Shown: in pieces, positions 39,882 through 50,893 of the stretch
Layout of the letters: each line of letters opens with the position of its first letter
Position numbering within the stretch: the first letter of the stretch is position 1
Assembly (NCBI RefSeq): GCF_019710745.1
Contig: NZ_JAHKJW010000003.1
Coordinates: 36,136 to 100,135 of the forward strand
Direction of reading: 5' to 3'
Length of the DNA stretch: 64,000 nt
Source of the DNA: Streptomyces beigongshangae
GTDB taxonomy: Bacteria > Actinomycetota > Actinomycetes > Streptomycetales > Streptomycetaceae
The notes under the pieces: generated by a model
Databases searched by the model: none
What the model saw: only the letters and a program-made list of their open reading frames with translations
What the model was told of the DNA's origin: nothing
Translations under genes and position numbers: made by a program

Positions 39882-41738
39882 ATGACCGCGCCCACCCCGA
39901 AAGCGCGCCCCAGACAAGATCGGCCGTCCCTCGCACAACCCGGCAGCGCACGCCCCCGCCTGCGCGCTGTCGCGGTCGCTCCCCTCCTCACCGCCGTACC
40001 GGCCACGTGCGCCGTCGGAGCCGCGGTCGCCCTCGCGCCCGGCCAGGCGCGCGCCCCCCTCGGCTGGGGCCTCGGCACGGCGGCCCTCCTGCTGTGCGCC
40101 GCCGTGGCCGTGGCCGCCCACGCCGCTCAGACCTCCCGATTACTCCTCCGCCGCCTCGAAGCGGTCTCCCAGGACGCCGGCCGATTACTCCAGGAGAAGG
40201 CCGCCCTCGCGGAGGAGTCCACCCGGGAACGCGCCCGCCTCACCGACGGGTTCACCCGCGACCGCGCGCGGCTCGCCGAGCAGAACGCCCACCAGAAGGT
40301 CCGCCTCGCCGCCGAACTCGACCGGGAACGCACCCGGCTCGGTGCCGAGAACGCGCGCGTGACCGACGAGCTGCGGCAGGCACGGACCGACCGCGCCACC
40401 GCGGTCGCGACGGCCGCCCACACCGCCGGCCGCCTCCAGGCCCTCGCCACGAGCATGCTGGCCGACCTGCGCGCCATGGAGGAACGGCACTCCGACGAGG
40501 ACGTGCTCGCCGACCTCCTCCACCTCGACCACCGCACCGCGCAGGCGGGCCGGCTCGCCGACTCCGTCGCCGTCCTCACGGGCGCCCGCTCGGGCCGCCG
40601 CTGGGCGCGTCCCATCGGCATGGAGTCGATCCTGCGCGGCGCGATGGGCCGCATCGCCGCCTACCAGCGCGTACGCGTCCACTCGGCGAGCGAGGCGGCG
40701 GTCGCCGGGCACGCCGCCGAGGGCGTGATGCACGCGCTCGCCGAACTCCTCGACAACGCCGCGAACTTCTCCCCTCCCACGGCCGAGGTGCACGTCTACG
40801 TGGAGGAGGTCCCCGCCGGGGTCATCGTCTGCGTGGAGGACAGCGGCCTGGTGATGGACGAGGTGCAACTCCGGCGCGCCGAACGGGCCGTCTCCGGCGC
40901 GCAACCGGATCCCGGCGGCCTGGCCGGCACCCGGCTCGGCCTCACGGTCGTCGGCCGGCTCGCCCGCACGTACGGGCTCACGGTCTCCTTCCGCCCTTCC
41001 GCACGCGGCGGCACGGGCGCCCTGCTCCTCGTCCCGCAGGACATCCTCGCGGACCCCGCGCGGAGTCCGGCACAGAACCCGGCGCAGGGCGCCGCGCGAG
41101 GACCGGCGCAGGATTCCGCCGGAGCGCCGTTCCCGCCCCCGCCCTCGGCCCCGGCCCACACCGCGCAGAACCTGGCAGGGGAGCCCGTACGAGAGCCTGC
41201 ACGAGAGCCCGTACGGGAACCCGCGTCGCCCTTCCCCGGCCCGCACCCCGGACCCTGGTCCGACCCGGGGCAGTACCCGTGGTCCGCACCGGGGCAGTCC
41301 CCGTGGTCAGCACCGGGGCAGTCCCCCCGGACGGACCCGGAGGAGCCGTCCGTCCGGTCCGGCCCGCCGGGGCCGGCCGCGGCCTCGTACGCCTCCTCGC
41401 ACTCCGTGCCCGACCTGGACCCGGAACCGGTTCCGGCCCACGGGTTCCGGCCCCGGCCCCTGCCGGTCACCGACCACGCCGACCTGCTCCCGAGGCGTCA
41501 CCGCGGCCGCACTCTCGCCGAAGCCGAAGCCGAAGCCGAAGCCGAAGCCCAGACCCAAGCCCGGGCCCAGGCATCCGCAGCCGCCCCCGGCCCCGACCTC
41601 GGTCCCGACGACGTGATGAGCCGCGCCGCCCGCTTCAACAACTTCCGCCAGGCCGTGCGCCGCCCCGCCGCGGACGAGCCCGTGCAGGCCCGTACGAGCC
41701 CCGCCACTCCCCACCCGGAAGGCGAGCCCCCGCCATGA
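39882..41738 (+). CDS. cvnA: Conservon sensor kinase-like protein CvnA
   Basis: 618 residues. Two transmembrane helices (VAVAPLLTAVPATCAVGAAVAL and LGTAALLLCAAVAVAAHAA, residues about 28-85) lead into a long coiled coil. A GHKL ATPase follows (DLLHLDHRTAQAGRLADS, N-box ALAELLDNAANFSPP near 288, EDSGLVM, LGLTVVGRLARTYGL). The C-terminal about 200 residues are Pro-rich and disordered, with a (GAAGCC)n tract near 41518. Codons 87 (40140) and 101 (40185) are TTA, the rare leucine codon read by bldA tRNA, so expression should be development-dependent. The stop overlaps cvnB by 4 bases. Confidence 0.85.
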   Translation: MTAPTPKARPRQDRPSLAQPGSARPRLRAVAVAPLLTAVPATCAVGAAVALAPGQARAPLGWGLGTAALLLCAAVAVAAHAAQTSRLLLRRLEAVSQDAGRLLQEKAALAEESTRERARLTDGFTRDRARLAEQNAHQKVRLAAELDRERTRLGAENARVTDELRQARTDRATAVATAAHTAGRLQALATSMLADLRAMEERHSDEDVLADLLHLDHRTAQAGRLADSVAVLTGARSGRRWARPIGMESILRGAMGRIAAYQRVRVHSASEAAVAGHAAEGVMHALAELLDNAANFSPPTAEVHVYVEEVPAGVIVCVEDSGLVMDEVQLRRAERAVSGAQPDPGGLAGTRLGLTVVGRLARTYGLTVSFRPSARGGTGALLLVPQDILADPARSPAQNPAQGAARGPAQDSAGAPFPPPPSAPAHTAQNLAGEPVREPAREPVREPASPFPGPHPGPWSDPGQYPWSAPGQSPWSAPGQSPRTDPEEPSVRSGPPGPAAASYASSHSVPDLDPEPVPAHGFRPRPLPVTDHADLLPRRHRGRTLAEAEAEAEAEAQTQARAQASAAAPGPDLGPDDVMSRAARFNNFRQAVRRPAADEPVQARTSPATPHPEGEPPP

Positions 41739-42211
41739 CCGTCCTCCCCACCTCCACCGTCTCCGCGATCTCCGCCGCCTCCGCCACCTCCGCCCTCCCG
41801 GTCACCGGCATCACCTCGGCGGGTGACGACAAGCTCACCTGGCTCGTCGAAGGGCTGCTGGCGGACACCCCGGGTGCCCGGCACGCGCTCGTGCTCTCCC
41901 GGGACGGGCTGAAACTGTGCCGTACGCCGGAGCTCTCCGCCGACGAGGCCGACCAGCTCGCCGCCGTCGCCGCCGGCATCCAGTCGCTGTCCCACGGGGC
42001 GTCCCTGCAGTTCGGTGACGGCACCGGGGGCGTGCGGTCGGCGATGGCCGAGTTCCACGGCGGGATCCTGTTCATCGTCGAGGCGGGCGAGGGCGCGCAC
42101 CTGGCCGTGGTCACGGCCGAGGACGCGGACGCCGGGCTCGTCGGGCACAGCATGGGCAGGCTCGTGGAACAGCTCGGCGACCACCTGAGCGCGCCACCCC
42201 GTACGCCATGA
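41735..42211 (+). CDS. cvnB: Conservon roadblock/LC7-domain protein CvnB
   Basis: 158 residues. After a Ser/Ala-rich leader the roadblock/LC7 fold spans about residues 30-140 (LTWLVEGLLADTPGARHALVLSRDGLKLCRTPELSADEADQLAAVAAGIQSL, FIVEAGEGAHLAVVTAEDADAGLVGHSMGRLVEQL). In conservons CvnB proteins act with CvnA and the CvnD GTPase in a membrane complex likened to eukaryotic GPCR modules. ATGA overlaps on both sides couple it to cvnA and cvnC. Confidence 0.88.
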   Translation: MTVLPTSTVSAISAASATSALPVTGITSAGDDKLTWLVEGLLADTPGARHALVLSRDGLKLCRTPELSADEADQLAAVAAGIQSLSHGASLQFGDGTGGVRSAMAEFHGGILFIVEAGEGAHLAVVTAEDADAGLVGHSMGRLVEQLGDHLSAPPRTP

Positions 42212-42564
42212 GCCGGCCGGGCAGGGACGACGCGCCCGACCGCCTCTACACCCTCACCCAGGGGCGCACCCGGTCCGCGCCCGGCACCCCCTTCGACCTG
42301 CTGACGCTGGTCGTCGCCGAGTGCGGTCCGGTGCCCGGCATGCAGTCGGAGCACGCGGCGATCCTGCGCCTCACCGAGCGGCCCACCGCCGTCGCGGAGA
42401 TCGCCGCCGAGCTGCGGCTGCCGGTCGCCATCACGCGGATCCTGCTCAGCGACCTGCTCGCCGCGGGCCGGGTCAGCGCCCGCCACCCCCGCCGGGCCGT
42501 GCTCGGCGGCCGCCCCGATTCCCACCTCCTGGAGCAGGTGCTCGTTGGCCTCCGCAACCTCTGA
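42208..42564 (+). CDS. cvnC: Conservon DUF742 protein CvnC
   Basis: 118 residues, typical DUF742: DRLYTLTQGRTRSAPGTPFDLLTLVVAECGPVPGMQSEHAAILRLTERPTAVAEIAAELRLPVAITRILLSDLLAAGRVSAR, a winged-helix-like fold. In standard conservons the next gene encodes the CvnD GTPase; here a P450 gene follows after 60 bases and no GTPase is present. Confidence 0.88.
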   Translation: MSRPGRDDAPDRLYTLTQGRTRSAPGTPFDLLTLVVAECGPVPGMQSEHAAILRLTERPTAVAEIAAELRLPVAITRILLSDLLAAGRVSARHPRRAVLGGRPDSHLLEQVLVGLRNL

Positions 42565-42624
42565 AACCTCCGTAATCTCCGGCACCTCCGGCACCTCCGG
42601 CACGACCGTCCCGGAGGCATCCCG

Positions 42625-45137
<2,513 letters not shown>

Positions 45138-45166
45138 CCGCGCACTTCGTGTGTACGGAGCAGGCG

Positions 45167-45191
45167 CCCGGCACGGCCTGACCGTGCCGGG
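45167..45191. terminator. Bidirectional terminator between serC and ABC permease
   Basis: CCCGGCACGG and CCGTGCCGGG pair perfectly around a 5-base loop (CCTGA), between convergent genes. Confidence 0.75.
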
Positions 45192-45248
45192 CCCCGGCGG
45201 TCCGTGGCGGTTCGGTCCGTGCCGGGCCGGGCCGTTGCGGTCCGACGC

Positions 45249-46118
45249 TCACCGGCTGAGCTTCTGGAACCTCCGGACCGCCGGCGGGACGAAGACCAGG
45301 GTGAGGATCAGCGGCCACACGCCCGCCATCAGCAGCGCGTGCTGCTCGATCCAGGTGTCGCCGCCGCCCACCGGCGTGCCGAACAGCTCACGGGTGGCCG
45401 CGGCCGTCGAGGAGATCGGGTTCCAGGCGGCCACGAACCCCAGCCAGTCCGGCATGAGCTGGGGCGCGACGAAGATGCTGGAGATCATTGTCAGCGGGAA
45501 CGCGACCGCGAACAGGCCGCCCGCCGCCTCCGGGTTGGGCACGAGCAGGCCGAGCCACACCCCGAGCCAGATCAGCGCGAACCGCAGCCACAGGAGCAGC
45601 CCGAACGCGCCCAGGAAGCCGAGGACGCCGTCCGGCCGCCAGCCCATGGCCAGCGCGGTGAGCATCAGGATCGTCAGCTCCGCGCAGGCGACGACGAGAT
45701 CGGTGACCCCGCGCCCGGCGACGATGGCGGACGGCGACATCGGCATGGAGCGGAAGCGGTCGATGACGCCCTTCGTGGAGTCGTACACGACGATCGTCGC
45801 CGTGTTGATGAACCCGAAGGCCATCGTCATCACGAACATGCCCGGCATCAGGAAGTCCCGGTAGTCGCCGCCGCCCGGCACCTTCATCGCGCTGCCGAAG
45901 ACGTACCCGTACAGCAGCACGGAGAGGATCGGGAAGCCCAGTTGCCAGGCGATGTTGATCGGCTGGCGCTGGTAGTGGGTGAGTCCCCGCCGGACGATGT
46001 TCCAGCAGTCGGCGAGCACCCAGTACGCACGACCGTGCTCGATCGGACCGTCCACGCCGCTCGGACCGTCCACGCCGCTCGTGCCGCTCATGCCGGTCAT
46101 GCCGGTCACGCCGCTCAT
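45249..46118 (-). CDS. ABC-2 type permease (DrrB-like)
   Basis: 289 residues with about six transmembrane helices ([77 protein letters not shown], and the C-terminal [18 protein letters not shown]). The N-terminus has a repetitive [20 protein letters not shown] stretch. It is the membrane half of a daunorubicin-resistance-type exporter; the ATPase gene overlaps it by 4 bases upstream. Substrates are typically hydrophobic drugs, lipids or peptides. Confidence 0.88.
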   Translation of the reverse strand: MSGVTGMTGMSGTSGVDGPSGVDGPIEHGRAYWVLADCWNIVRRGLTHYQRQPINIAWQLGFPILSVLLYGYVFGSAMKVPGGGDYRDFLMPGMFVMTMAFGFINTATIVVYDSTKGVIDRFRSMPMSPSAIVAGRGVTDLVVACAELTILMLTALAMGWRPDGVLGFLGAFGLLLWLRFALIWLGVWLGLLVPNPEAAGGLFAVAFPLTMISSIFVAPQLMPDWLGFVAAWNPISSTAAATRELFGTPVGGGDTWIEQHALLMAGVWPLILTLVFVPPAVRRFQKLSR

Positions 46119-47158
46119 GCCGCGGCCCCCTTCTCCCGCGCCGCGCCTTCCTGATCGACCGCGCCGGCCACGTCAGCCGCGCCGGTTGCACCGACCGTGT
46201 CGGTTGCGCCGACCGTGCGGTGGCCGGTGAGCCGCAGGAACACGTCGTCGAGGCTGGGCCTGCGCAGTCCGATGTCCTCCACCCGCACCCCCTCGTCCTG
46301 CAGGGTCCGCGCCACCTCGGTGAGCGCCGCCACCCGGTCGGTCACGGGCGCGTGCACCCTCGACTCCGTCTCGTCGGACTCCGGTTCGCCGTCCGAGACC
46401 CGGGCGACCACCTTCACCGCCCGTGCGATGTCGGCGCGCTCGGCGACGACGACCTCGATGCGGTCGCCGCCCACCGTGTTCTTCAGGCCGTCCGGGGTGT
46501 CGTCGGCGATGGCCCGCCCCTGGTCGATCACGGTGATGTGCGAGGCGAGCTTGTCGGCCTCCTCCAGGTACTGCGTGGTCAGCAGCACGGTGGTGCCCCG
46601 CGCCACCAACGCCCGTACGGACTGCCACACCTCGCCCCGGCCGCGGGGGTCGAGCCCGGTCGTGGGCTCGTCCAGGAACAGCACGGCCGGGGTGAGGATC
46701 ATCGACGCGGCGAGGTCGAGGCGCCGCCGCATGCCCCCGCTGTACTCGCCGACGCCCTTGTCGGCCGCCTCCGTCAGGTCGAACTGCTCCAGCAGCTCGG
46801 TCGCCCGCCGTCGCGCCCGGCGTCCGCCCAGGTGGAACAGCCGCCCGAACATCTCCAGGTTCTGCCGGCCGGTGAGCACCTCGTCCACCGCCGCGTACTG
46901 ACCGGTGAGCCCGATCCGCGCCCGCACCTCCCGCGGCCGCGAGGCCACGTCGAGACCGGCCACCCGCGCGCTCCCGCCGTCCAGCCGGACCAGCGTGGCG
47001 AGGATGCGGACGGCGGTGGTCTTACCCGCGCCGTTCGGCCCGAGCAGCCCGTGCACCGTGCCCTCCCGCACGGCCAGGTCGAAGCCGTCGAGGGCGCGCT
47101 TCTCCCCGTACCTCTTCTCCAGCCCTTCGGCCCGTACCGCGTAACCGTTCCCGCTCAC
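46115..47158 (-). CDS. ABC transporter ATPase (DrrA-like)
   Basis: 347 residues from the GTG at 47158, preceded by GGGGGAG. Walker [15 protein letters not shown] near residue 40, Q-loop [14 protein letters not shown], signature [15 protein letters not shown] near 140, Walker [14 protein letters not shown] near 160, H-loop [10 protein letters not shown] DrrA-type C-terminal regulatory region follows ([42 protein letters not shown]) and a low-complexity tail. It powers the adjacent permease. It is divergent from a TetR gene across a large palindromic operator. Confidence 0.92.
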   Translation of the reverse strand: MSGNGYAVRAEGLEKRYGEKRALDGFDLAVREGTVHGLLGPNGAGKTTAVRILATLVRLDGGSARVAGLDVASRPREVRARIGLTGQYAAVDEVLTGRQNLEMFGRLFHLGGRRARRRATELLEQFDLTEAADKGVGEYSGGMRRRLDLAASMILTPAVLFLDEPTTGLDPRGRGEVWQSVRALVARGTTVLLTTQYLEEADKLASHITVIDQGRAIADDTPDGLKNTVGGDRIEVVVAERADIARAVKVVARVSDGEPESDETESRVHAPVTDRVAALTEVARTLQDEGVRVEDIGLRRPSLDDVFLRLTGHRTVGATDTVGATGAADVAGAVDQEGAAREKGAAA

Positions 47159-47188
47159 AGCACTCCCCCATCTCCGCCACCGCCCCAA

Positions 47189-47236
47189 AAACTGGGTACA
47201 CCGTACTCTCACTTCAGAGTACGGCGTACCCAGTTT
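47189..47236. promoter_or_regulatory. Long palindromic TetR operator between exporter and regulator
   Basis: Arms at 47189-47209 and 47216-47236 are 21 bases each and match at 20 positions, separated by CACTTC. Each arm contains a smaller dyad, GTACACCGTAC on the left and GTACGGCGTAC on the right, so two repressor dimers could bind. It covers both start regions and should mediate autoregulation and exporter repression. Confidence 0.75.
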
Positions 47237-47261
47237 CAGTGCGAGGGATTATTCTGAGCCC

Positions 47262-48059
47262 ATGGCAACCGGTTCGGGCGGCGGTATGGAAACCAGCGGC
47301 AGCGGAGACATCGTCCGCACGCTCCACCTGCTGTGGGACATGGGCCCGCGGCCCAGCCGCGGCCCCAAGCCCGGCCTCAGCCTCGACCGGATCGTGGAGG
47401 CCGCCGTCCGGGTCGCGGACGCCGAGGGTCTGGAGGCGGTCTCGATGCGCCGGCTCTCGACGGAACTGGGCACCGGCACGATGTCCCTGTACCGGTACGT
47501 CCCCGGCAAGGGAGAACTGCTCGACCTGATGCTGGACCGCGTCCAGCGCACCGACGACGACCCGTCCGCCCACGGCGGCGACTGGCGCTCGGCCCTGGAG
47601 ACCCTCGGCCGCGAGTCCCTCGCCCTGTACCAGCGTCACCCGTGGCTGCTGAAGGCCAACCAGTCCCGCCCGGTGCTCGGCCCCAGCGCCATCGACGGCA
47701 TGGAGAAGGTGATCTCCCGCATCAGGCCGATGGGCCTGAGCGACCCGGAGTTGATCTCGGCGATCATCATGATCGACTCGTACGTCATCGGCGCCGCCCG
47801 TACGCAGGTGCACGCGCAGGAGGCCGAGCGCAGGACCGGTCTGACGGACACGGAGTTCTGGGCCGCCCAGGCCCCGGTCCTGGAGAAGATCATGGCCAGC
47901 GGCCGCTACCCGGTGATGGCCTCGCTCTCCGAGGACACCTTCGGCCCGGAGTTCGACCACTTCGAGTTCGGACTCCAGCGGATCCTGGACGGCCTGGCCA
48001 CGCTCGTCGACAGCCGCGGTGCCAGTGCCGGCGACAGTGGGCGGCGCCCCGGAGCCTAG
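47262..48059 (+). CDS. TetR-family repressor (TetR_C tetracycline-repressor type)
   Basis: 265 residues. A Gly/Ser-rich N-terminal extension precedes the HTH (SLDRIVEAAVRVADAEGLEAVSMRRLSTELGTGTMSLYRYVPGKGELLDLMLDRV, residues about 44-98). The C-terminal ligand domain is of the tetracycline-repressor class. It diverges from the DrrAB-like exporter and very likely represses it until drug binds. Its TAG stop shares the CTAG tetranucleotide with the stop of the convergent beta-propeller gene. Confidence 0.88.
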   Translation: MATGSGGGMETSGSGDIVRTLHLLWDMGPRPSRGPKPGLSLDRIVEAAVRVADAEGLEAVSMRRLSTELGTGTMSLYRYVPGKGELLDLMLDRVQRTDDDPSAHGGDWRSALETLGRESLALYQRHPWLLKANQSRPVLGPSAIDGMEKVISRIRPMGLSDPELISAIIMIDSYVIGAARTQVHAQEAERRTGLTDTEFWAAQAPVLEKIMASGRYPVMASLSEDTFGPEFDHFEFGLQRILDGLATLVDSRGASAGDSGRRPGA

Positions 48060-49042
48060 TCCCGGCGCCGGAACAGCCGCTTGAGGCCGTAGACCACGGC
48101 GAAGGCGGCGGCCACGGCGAACGCGCCCTTCCTGAAGTCGCCGCCCGACCCGTCCTCGCCGTCGGCCGAACCGCCACCGCCCGAGGACGACGCACCGTTC
48201 CCGCCGCCCGCGCCCTCGACCTTCTTCGGCTCCACCGAACTGCCGGCCCCCTCGCTCCCGTAGAGCAGGGTGGACCCGTCGGGGGTGTACGTCATCGACT
48301 CGCCCTGCCTCTGGAGCGGCACGCTCAGCTGCCCCCGCCGTTTCGGCTTCCCGTCGTTCCAGTCGTACGCGATGCCGCCGAAGTAGCCGCGTACGGCGAG
48401 CTGTTCACCGTCGGGCGAGAAGGCGCCGTCGGTGACCCACAGGCCGATGTCGGCGACGCGCTCGAAGGTGTTGGTGCCGGAGGCGGAGAGCTTCGCGGGC
48501 CCCCGGTACAGGGCGCCGCCGTCCTCGTTCTTCGAGACGATGTAGACCCGCCCGGTCTCCGGGTGCACCATCAGCGCCTCGGCGTCGCGGGCCCCGTCCG
48601 CGTACTTCACGTCGTACTGCGTGGCGCGGACGGTCTGATCCCTCAGCTGCTTCGGCTCGGGCAGTTCGTAGATCCACACGTGGTCCCAGGTGCCACCGAG
48701 GTTGTCACCGATGTCGCCGACGTAGAGGTGGCCGTTCGACCCGACGGAGACGGCTTCCACGTCCCGGGGCCGGCCCACGCCCGTCATGGTGACGGTCGCG
48801 ACGGTCCTGCCGCTGGCGCTGTCGACGGCGTAGAGGAAGGCGCCGTCGTCGCTGTCGTTGTGGGTCCAGTAGACGCCGGGATGGGCACGCGAGGCGGCCA
48901 GCCCGCTGGACTCGGTGATCCGGGGGTCTTCGAGCGTGAATCCGTCGGAGCCGTCGGAGCCGTTCCCCCCGTCGGCGACGGCGGGTGCGGCGAGCACCCC
49001 GGCGAGCAGGGCCCCGGCAAGGAGAACGAACGAGCGACGCAT
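48056..49042 (-). CDS. Secreted/anchored beta-propeller-like protein
   Basis: 328 residues from the ATG at 49042. Signal peptide MRRSFVLLAGALLAGVLAAPAVA; beta-propeller-like repeats follow (LEDPRITESSGLAASRAHPGVYWTHNDSDDGAFLYAVD, HLYVGDIGDNLGGTWDHVWIYELPEP, EALMVHPETGRVYIVSKNEDGGALYRGPA, DGAFSPDGEQLAVRGYFGG). A Gly/Ser linker and a C-terminal helix FAVAAAFAVVYGLKRLF with basic tail suggest membrane anchoring outside the cell. Function unknown; such proteins may bind ligands or sugars. Confidence 0.75.
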   Translation of the reverse strand: MRRSFVLLAGALLAGVLAAPAVADGGNGSDGSDGFTLEDPRITESSGLAASRAHPGVYWTHNDSDDGAFLYAVDSASGRTVATVTMTGVGRPRDVEAVSVGSNGHLYVGDIGDNLGGTWDHVWIYELPEPKQLRDQTVRATQYDVKYADGARDAEALMVHPETGRVYIVSKNEDGGALYRGPAKLSASGTNTFERVADIGLWVTDGAFSPDGEQLAVRGYFGGIAYDWNDGKPKRRGQLSVPLQRQGESMTYTPDGSTLLYGSEGAGSSVEPKKVEGAGGGNGASSSGGGGSADGEDGSGGDFRKGAFAVAAAFAVVYGLKRLFRRRD

Positions 49043-49129
49043 GCCCCAAGCCTGCCACCCCGCCGCCGGTTCGACGGGCGTGTCCGGCCTCACACCCCGC
49101 CCCCGCCGGTGATCGACCATCATGAGCGG

Positions 49130-49821
49130 ATGCTCAGGTTCATGCCCGTCGGCGATTCCATGACCATCGGGAGCGCCGGCGAACACACCTGGCGCCACCG
49201 GTTGTGGCAGCACCTGCGCGCCACGCACGAGGGGCCGTTCCGGCTGGTCGGCCCCCGGGAGACGCTGTACGACCGGGCCACGGACGCCGCCGACTCCCAC
49301 GAGTACGCCGATCCCGACCCCGCCTTCCCCCGCGCGCACCTCGCGGGCCGGGGCGAGGGCTCTGGCACCACCTGAGCCCGCTGATCGAGGACGCGGTGCG
49401 CACGTCCCGCGCCGACGTGCTCCTCGTCTCCCTGGGCCTCATAGACCTGGGCTTCTGCACGAACGCGTCCCAGACCGCCGGGAACGTCCGTGCCTTCGTC
49501 ACGCGGGCCCGCTCGGCGAACCCCCGCGTGTCGATGGTCCTCCTCCCGGTGATCCCGAACATCCGGGCCGAGTCCGACGCGGCCTTCGCCCACGAGGTCG
49601 CCCTCTTCAACGAACTCCTGGCGAAGACACTGGCGGACCTGGACGAGCCGAGGTCCCCGCTGCTCCTGGCCTCCGTCCCGGAGACGTACGACATCCACCG
49701 GGACACGTACGACGGCACCCACCCGAACACCTCCGGCGAACACAAACCGGCGGCGGCCTTCGCGCAGGCGCTGCATCAGGGGTGGGGCGCGGGGGGCCGC
49801 TACACGCCCGAAAGCACGTGA
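49130..49821 (+). pseudogene. SGNH/GDSL hydrolase, frameshifted
   Basis: The N-terminal part (MLRFMPVGDSMTIGSAGEHTWRHRLWQHL, with the GDS nucleophile block) reads from 49130 to a TGA at 49373-49375. The rest (LWHHLSPLIEDAVRTSRADVLLVSLGLIDLGF to DGTHPNTSGEHKPAAAF, with the DxxH catalytic block) continues in another frame to 49821. The shift lies at about 49355-49366, where GRGEG passes to GLWHH. Restoring one frame gives a normal lipase/acylhydrolase of about 230 residues. It is either a recent pseudogene or a sequencing error. Confidence 0.75.
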
Positions 49822-49935
49822 CCGATTCCCGGCGTGCCCTGGTCACCGTGCGTATCGTTGTACCGCGCGGCTGTACTCGTCCGAGGGCAGCCGGGGAGGA
49901 GCGCCACGATAACCGTCCTTGAAGACAGGATCGAG

Positions 49936-50496
49936 ATGGCCGACGAGAGCAAGGGCCTCACGCTCGACACGCTGTTCGAGCAACTGGAGCGGATGCCCGT
50001 CCCCGAGGGATACAAGGTCGAGATCGTCGAGGGGGCCATCTTCATGTCGCCGCAGCGGGACACTCATTGGGAGATCATCCTGGACATCGTCGAGCAACTC
50101 CGGACCAAATACCCCCGGAAGCGCGTGAAGTCCGACGTCCGCGTCGATTACCCAGGTCACCTCAACGGCTTCGCGAGCGACGTGACGGTGATGGCCGAGG
50201 GCGCCTCGAAGGTCGACACCGGGTACTGGCGTTGTCAAGACGTCCAGTTCGTCGCCGAAGTGATCTCCAGGGGCACCGCACCCAACGACTACGGTCCCAA
50301 GAAGACCGCGTACGCCCTCGCGGAGGTCCCCGTCTACCTCATCGCCGACCCGTACCAGGGCAGGTGCCGCCTCTACACCCAACCGAAGGACGGCGAGTAC
50401 ATCAGCGACCTCTCCGTCGCCTTCGGTGCGGACATCGACATGACGAACACGCCCCTCGGCCTCACCCTCAGGACCGACGAGTTCCCCCGGGACTGA
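49936..50496 (+). CDS. Uma2-family (DUF820) restriction-endonuclease-fold protein
   Basis: 186 residues from the ATG at 49936 (MADESKGLTLDTLFEQLERMPVPEGYKVEIVEGAIFMSPQRDTHWEII). The PD-(D/E)xK-like core is seen in VEIVEGAIFM, ASDVTVMAEGA, QFVAEVIS and KKTAYALAEVPVYLIADP. The expected start, 27 bases upstream at 49909, reads ATA and is preceded by a perfect GGGGAGGAG at 49893-49901; homologues I recall begin MTVLEDRIEMAD. The gene may therefore use AUA, or start later with weaker signals. Function of these abundant Streptomyces proteins is unknown. Confidence 0.8.
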   Translation: MADESKGLTLDTLFEQLERMPVPEGYKVEIVEGAIFMSPQRDTHWEIILDIVEQLRTKYPRKRVKSDVRVDYPGHLNGFASDVTVMAEGASKVDTGYWRCQDVQFVAEVISRGTAPNDYGPKKTAYALAEVPVYLIADPYQGRCRLYTQPKDGEYISDLSVAFGADIDMTNTPLGLTLRTDEFPRD

Positions 50497-50563
50497 GGGC
50501 CTGTTTCTGAATGCTGTACCAGCAGCTCAAGGGTGTCAGTGGTGAGCTGGTGCCTGCGAGCCG

Positions 50564-50783
50564 CTACCGGACGAGGTAGCTCTCGATGTGGTCGATCACC
50601 GCCGACACGGCCTGCCGGTGGGCGGTGCTCGACCGGCGGACCTGGGACAGCAGCATGCCGCCCCGGACGGCGGCCGGCAGAGCGGTGGCGAGCACGGCGG
50701 TATCCGCGCACTCGCTCAGCTCGCCCCGTGCCTGCATGCGTGCGAGTCCGGACTTGATGGGGCCTTCCCACCGGTCCGCCCGC
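50564..50783 (-). pseudogene. C-terminal fragment of a TetR-family regulator
   Basis: About 70 codons (RWEGPIKSGLARMQARGELSECADTAVLATALPAAVRGGMLLSQVRRSSTAHRQAVSAVIDHIESYLVR, here described only as a whole segment) match the C-terminal helices of a TetR regulator. No helix-turn-helix precedes it; the frame instead runs into the region upstream of the aldo/keto reductase. The break coincides with a 13-base inverted repeat. It is probably the relic of the reductase's divergent regulator. Confidence 0.6.
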
Positions 50784-50836
50784 CCCACGACAACCCGCCC
50801 GGGCGGCGGGGCGTCGACCGAGTGGGTTGTCGTGGG
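50784..50836. repeat. 13-base perfect inverted repeat at the TetR-fragment break
   Basis: CCCACGACAACCC (50784-50796) and GGGTTGTCGTGGG (50824-50836) flank 27 GC-rich bases. It lies where the TetR coding sequence ends and 58 bases upstream of the aldo/keto reductase start. It may be a surviving operator or a rearrangement scar. Confidence 0.65.
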
Positions 50837-50893
50837 CCGGTGTCCCCGACGGGGTGTTGCCTGGAGCGCACTCCAGCGCGTTGGCTGTGGACC

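Noticed and set aside
50497..50563. Insertion-sequence end after the Uma2 gene
   Set aside because: GGGCCTGTTTCTGAATGC resembles some IS ends, but no partner repeat, target duplication or transposase remnant was found.
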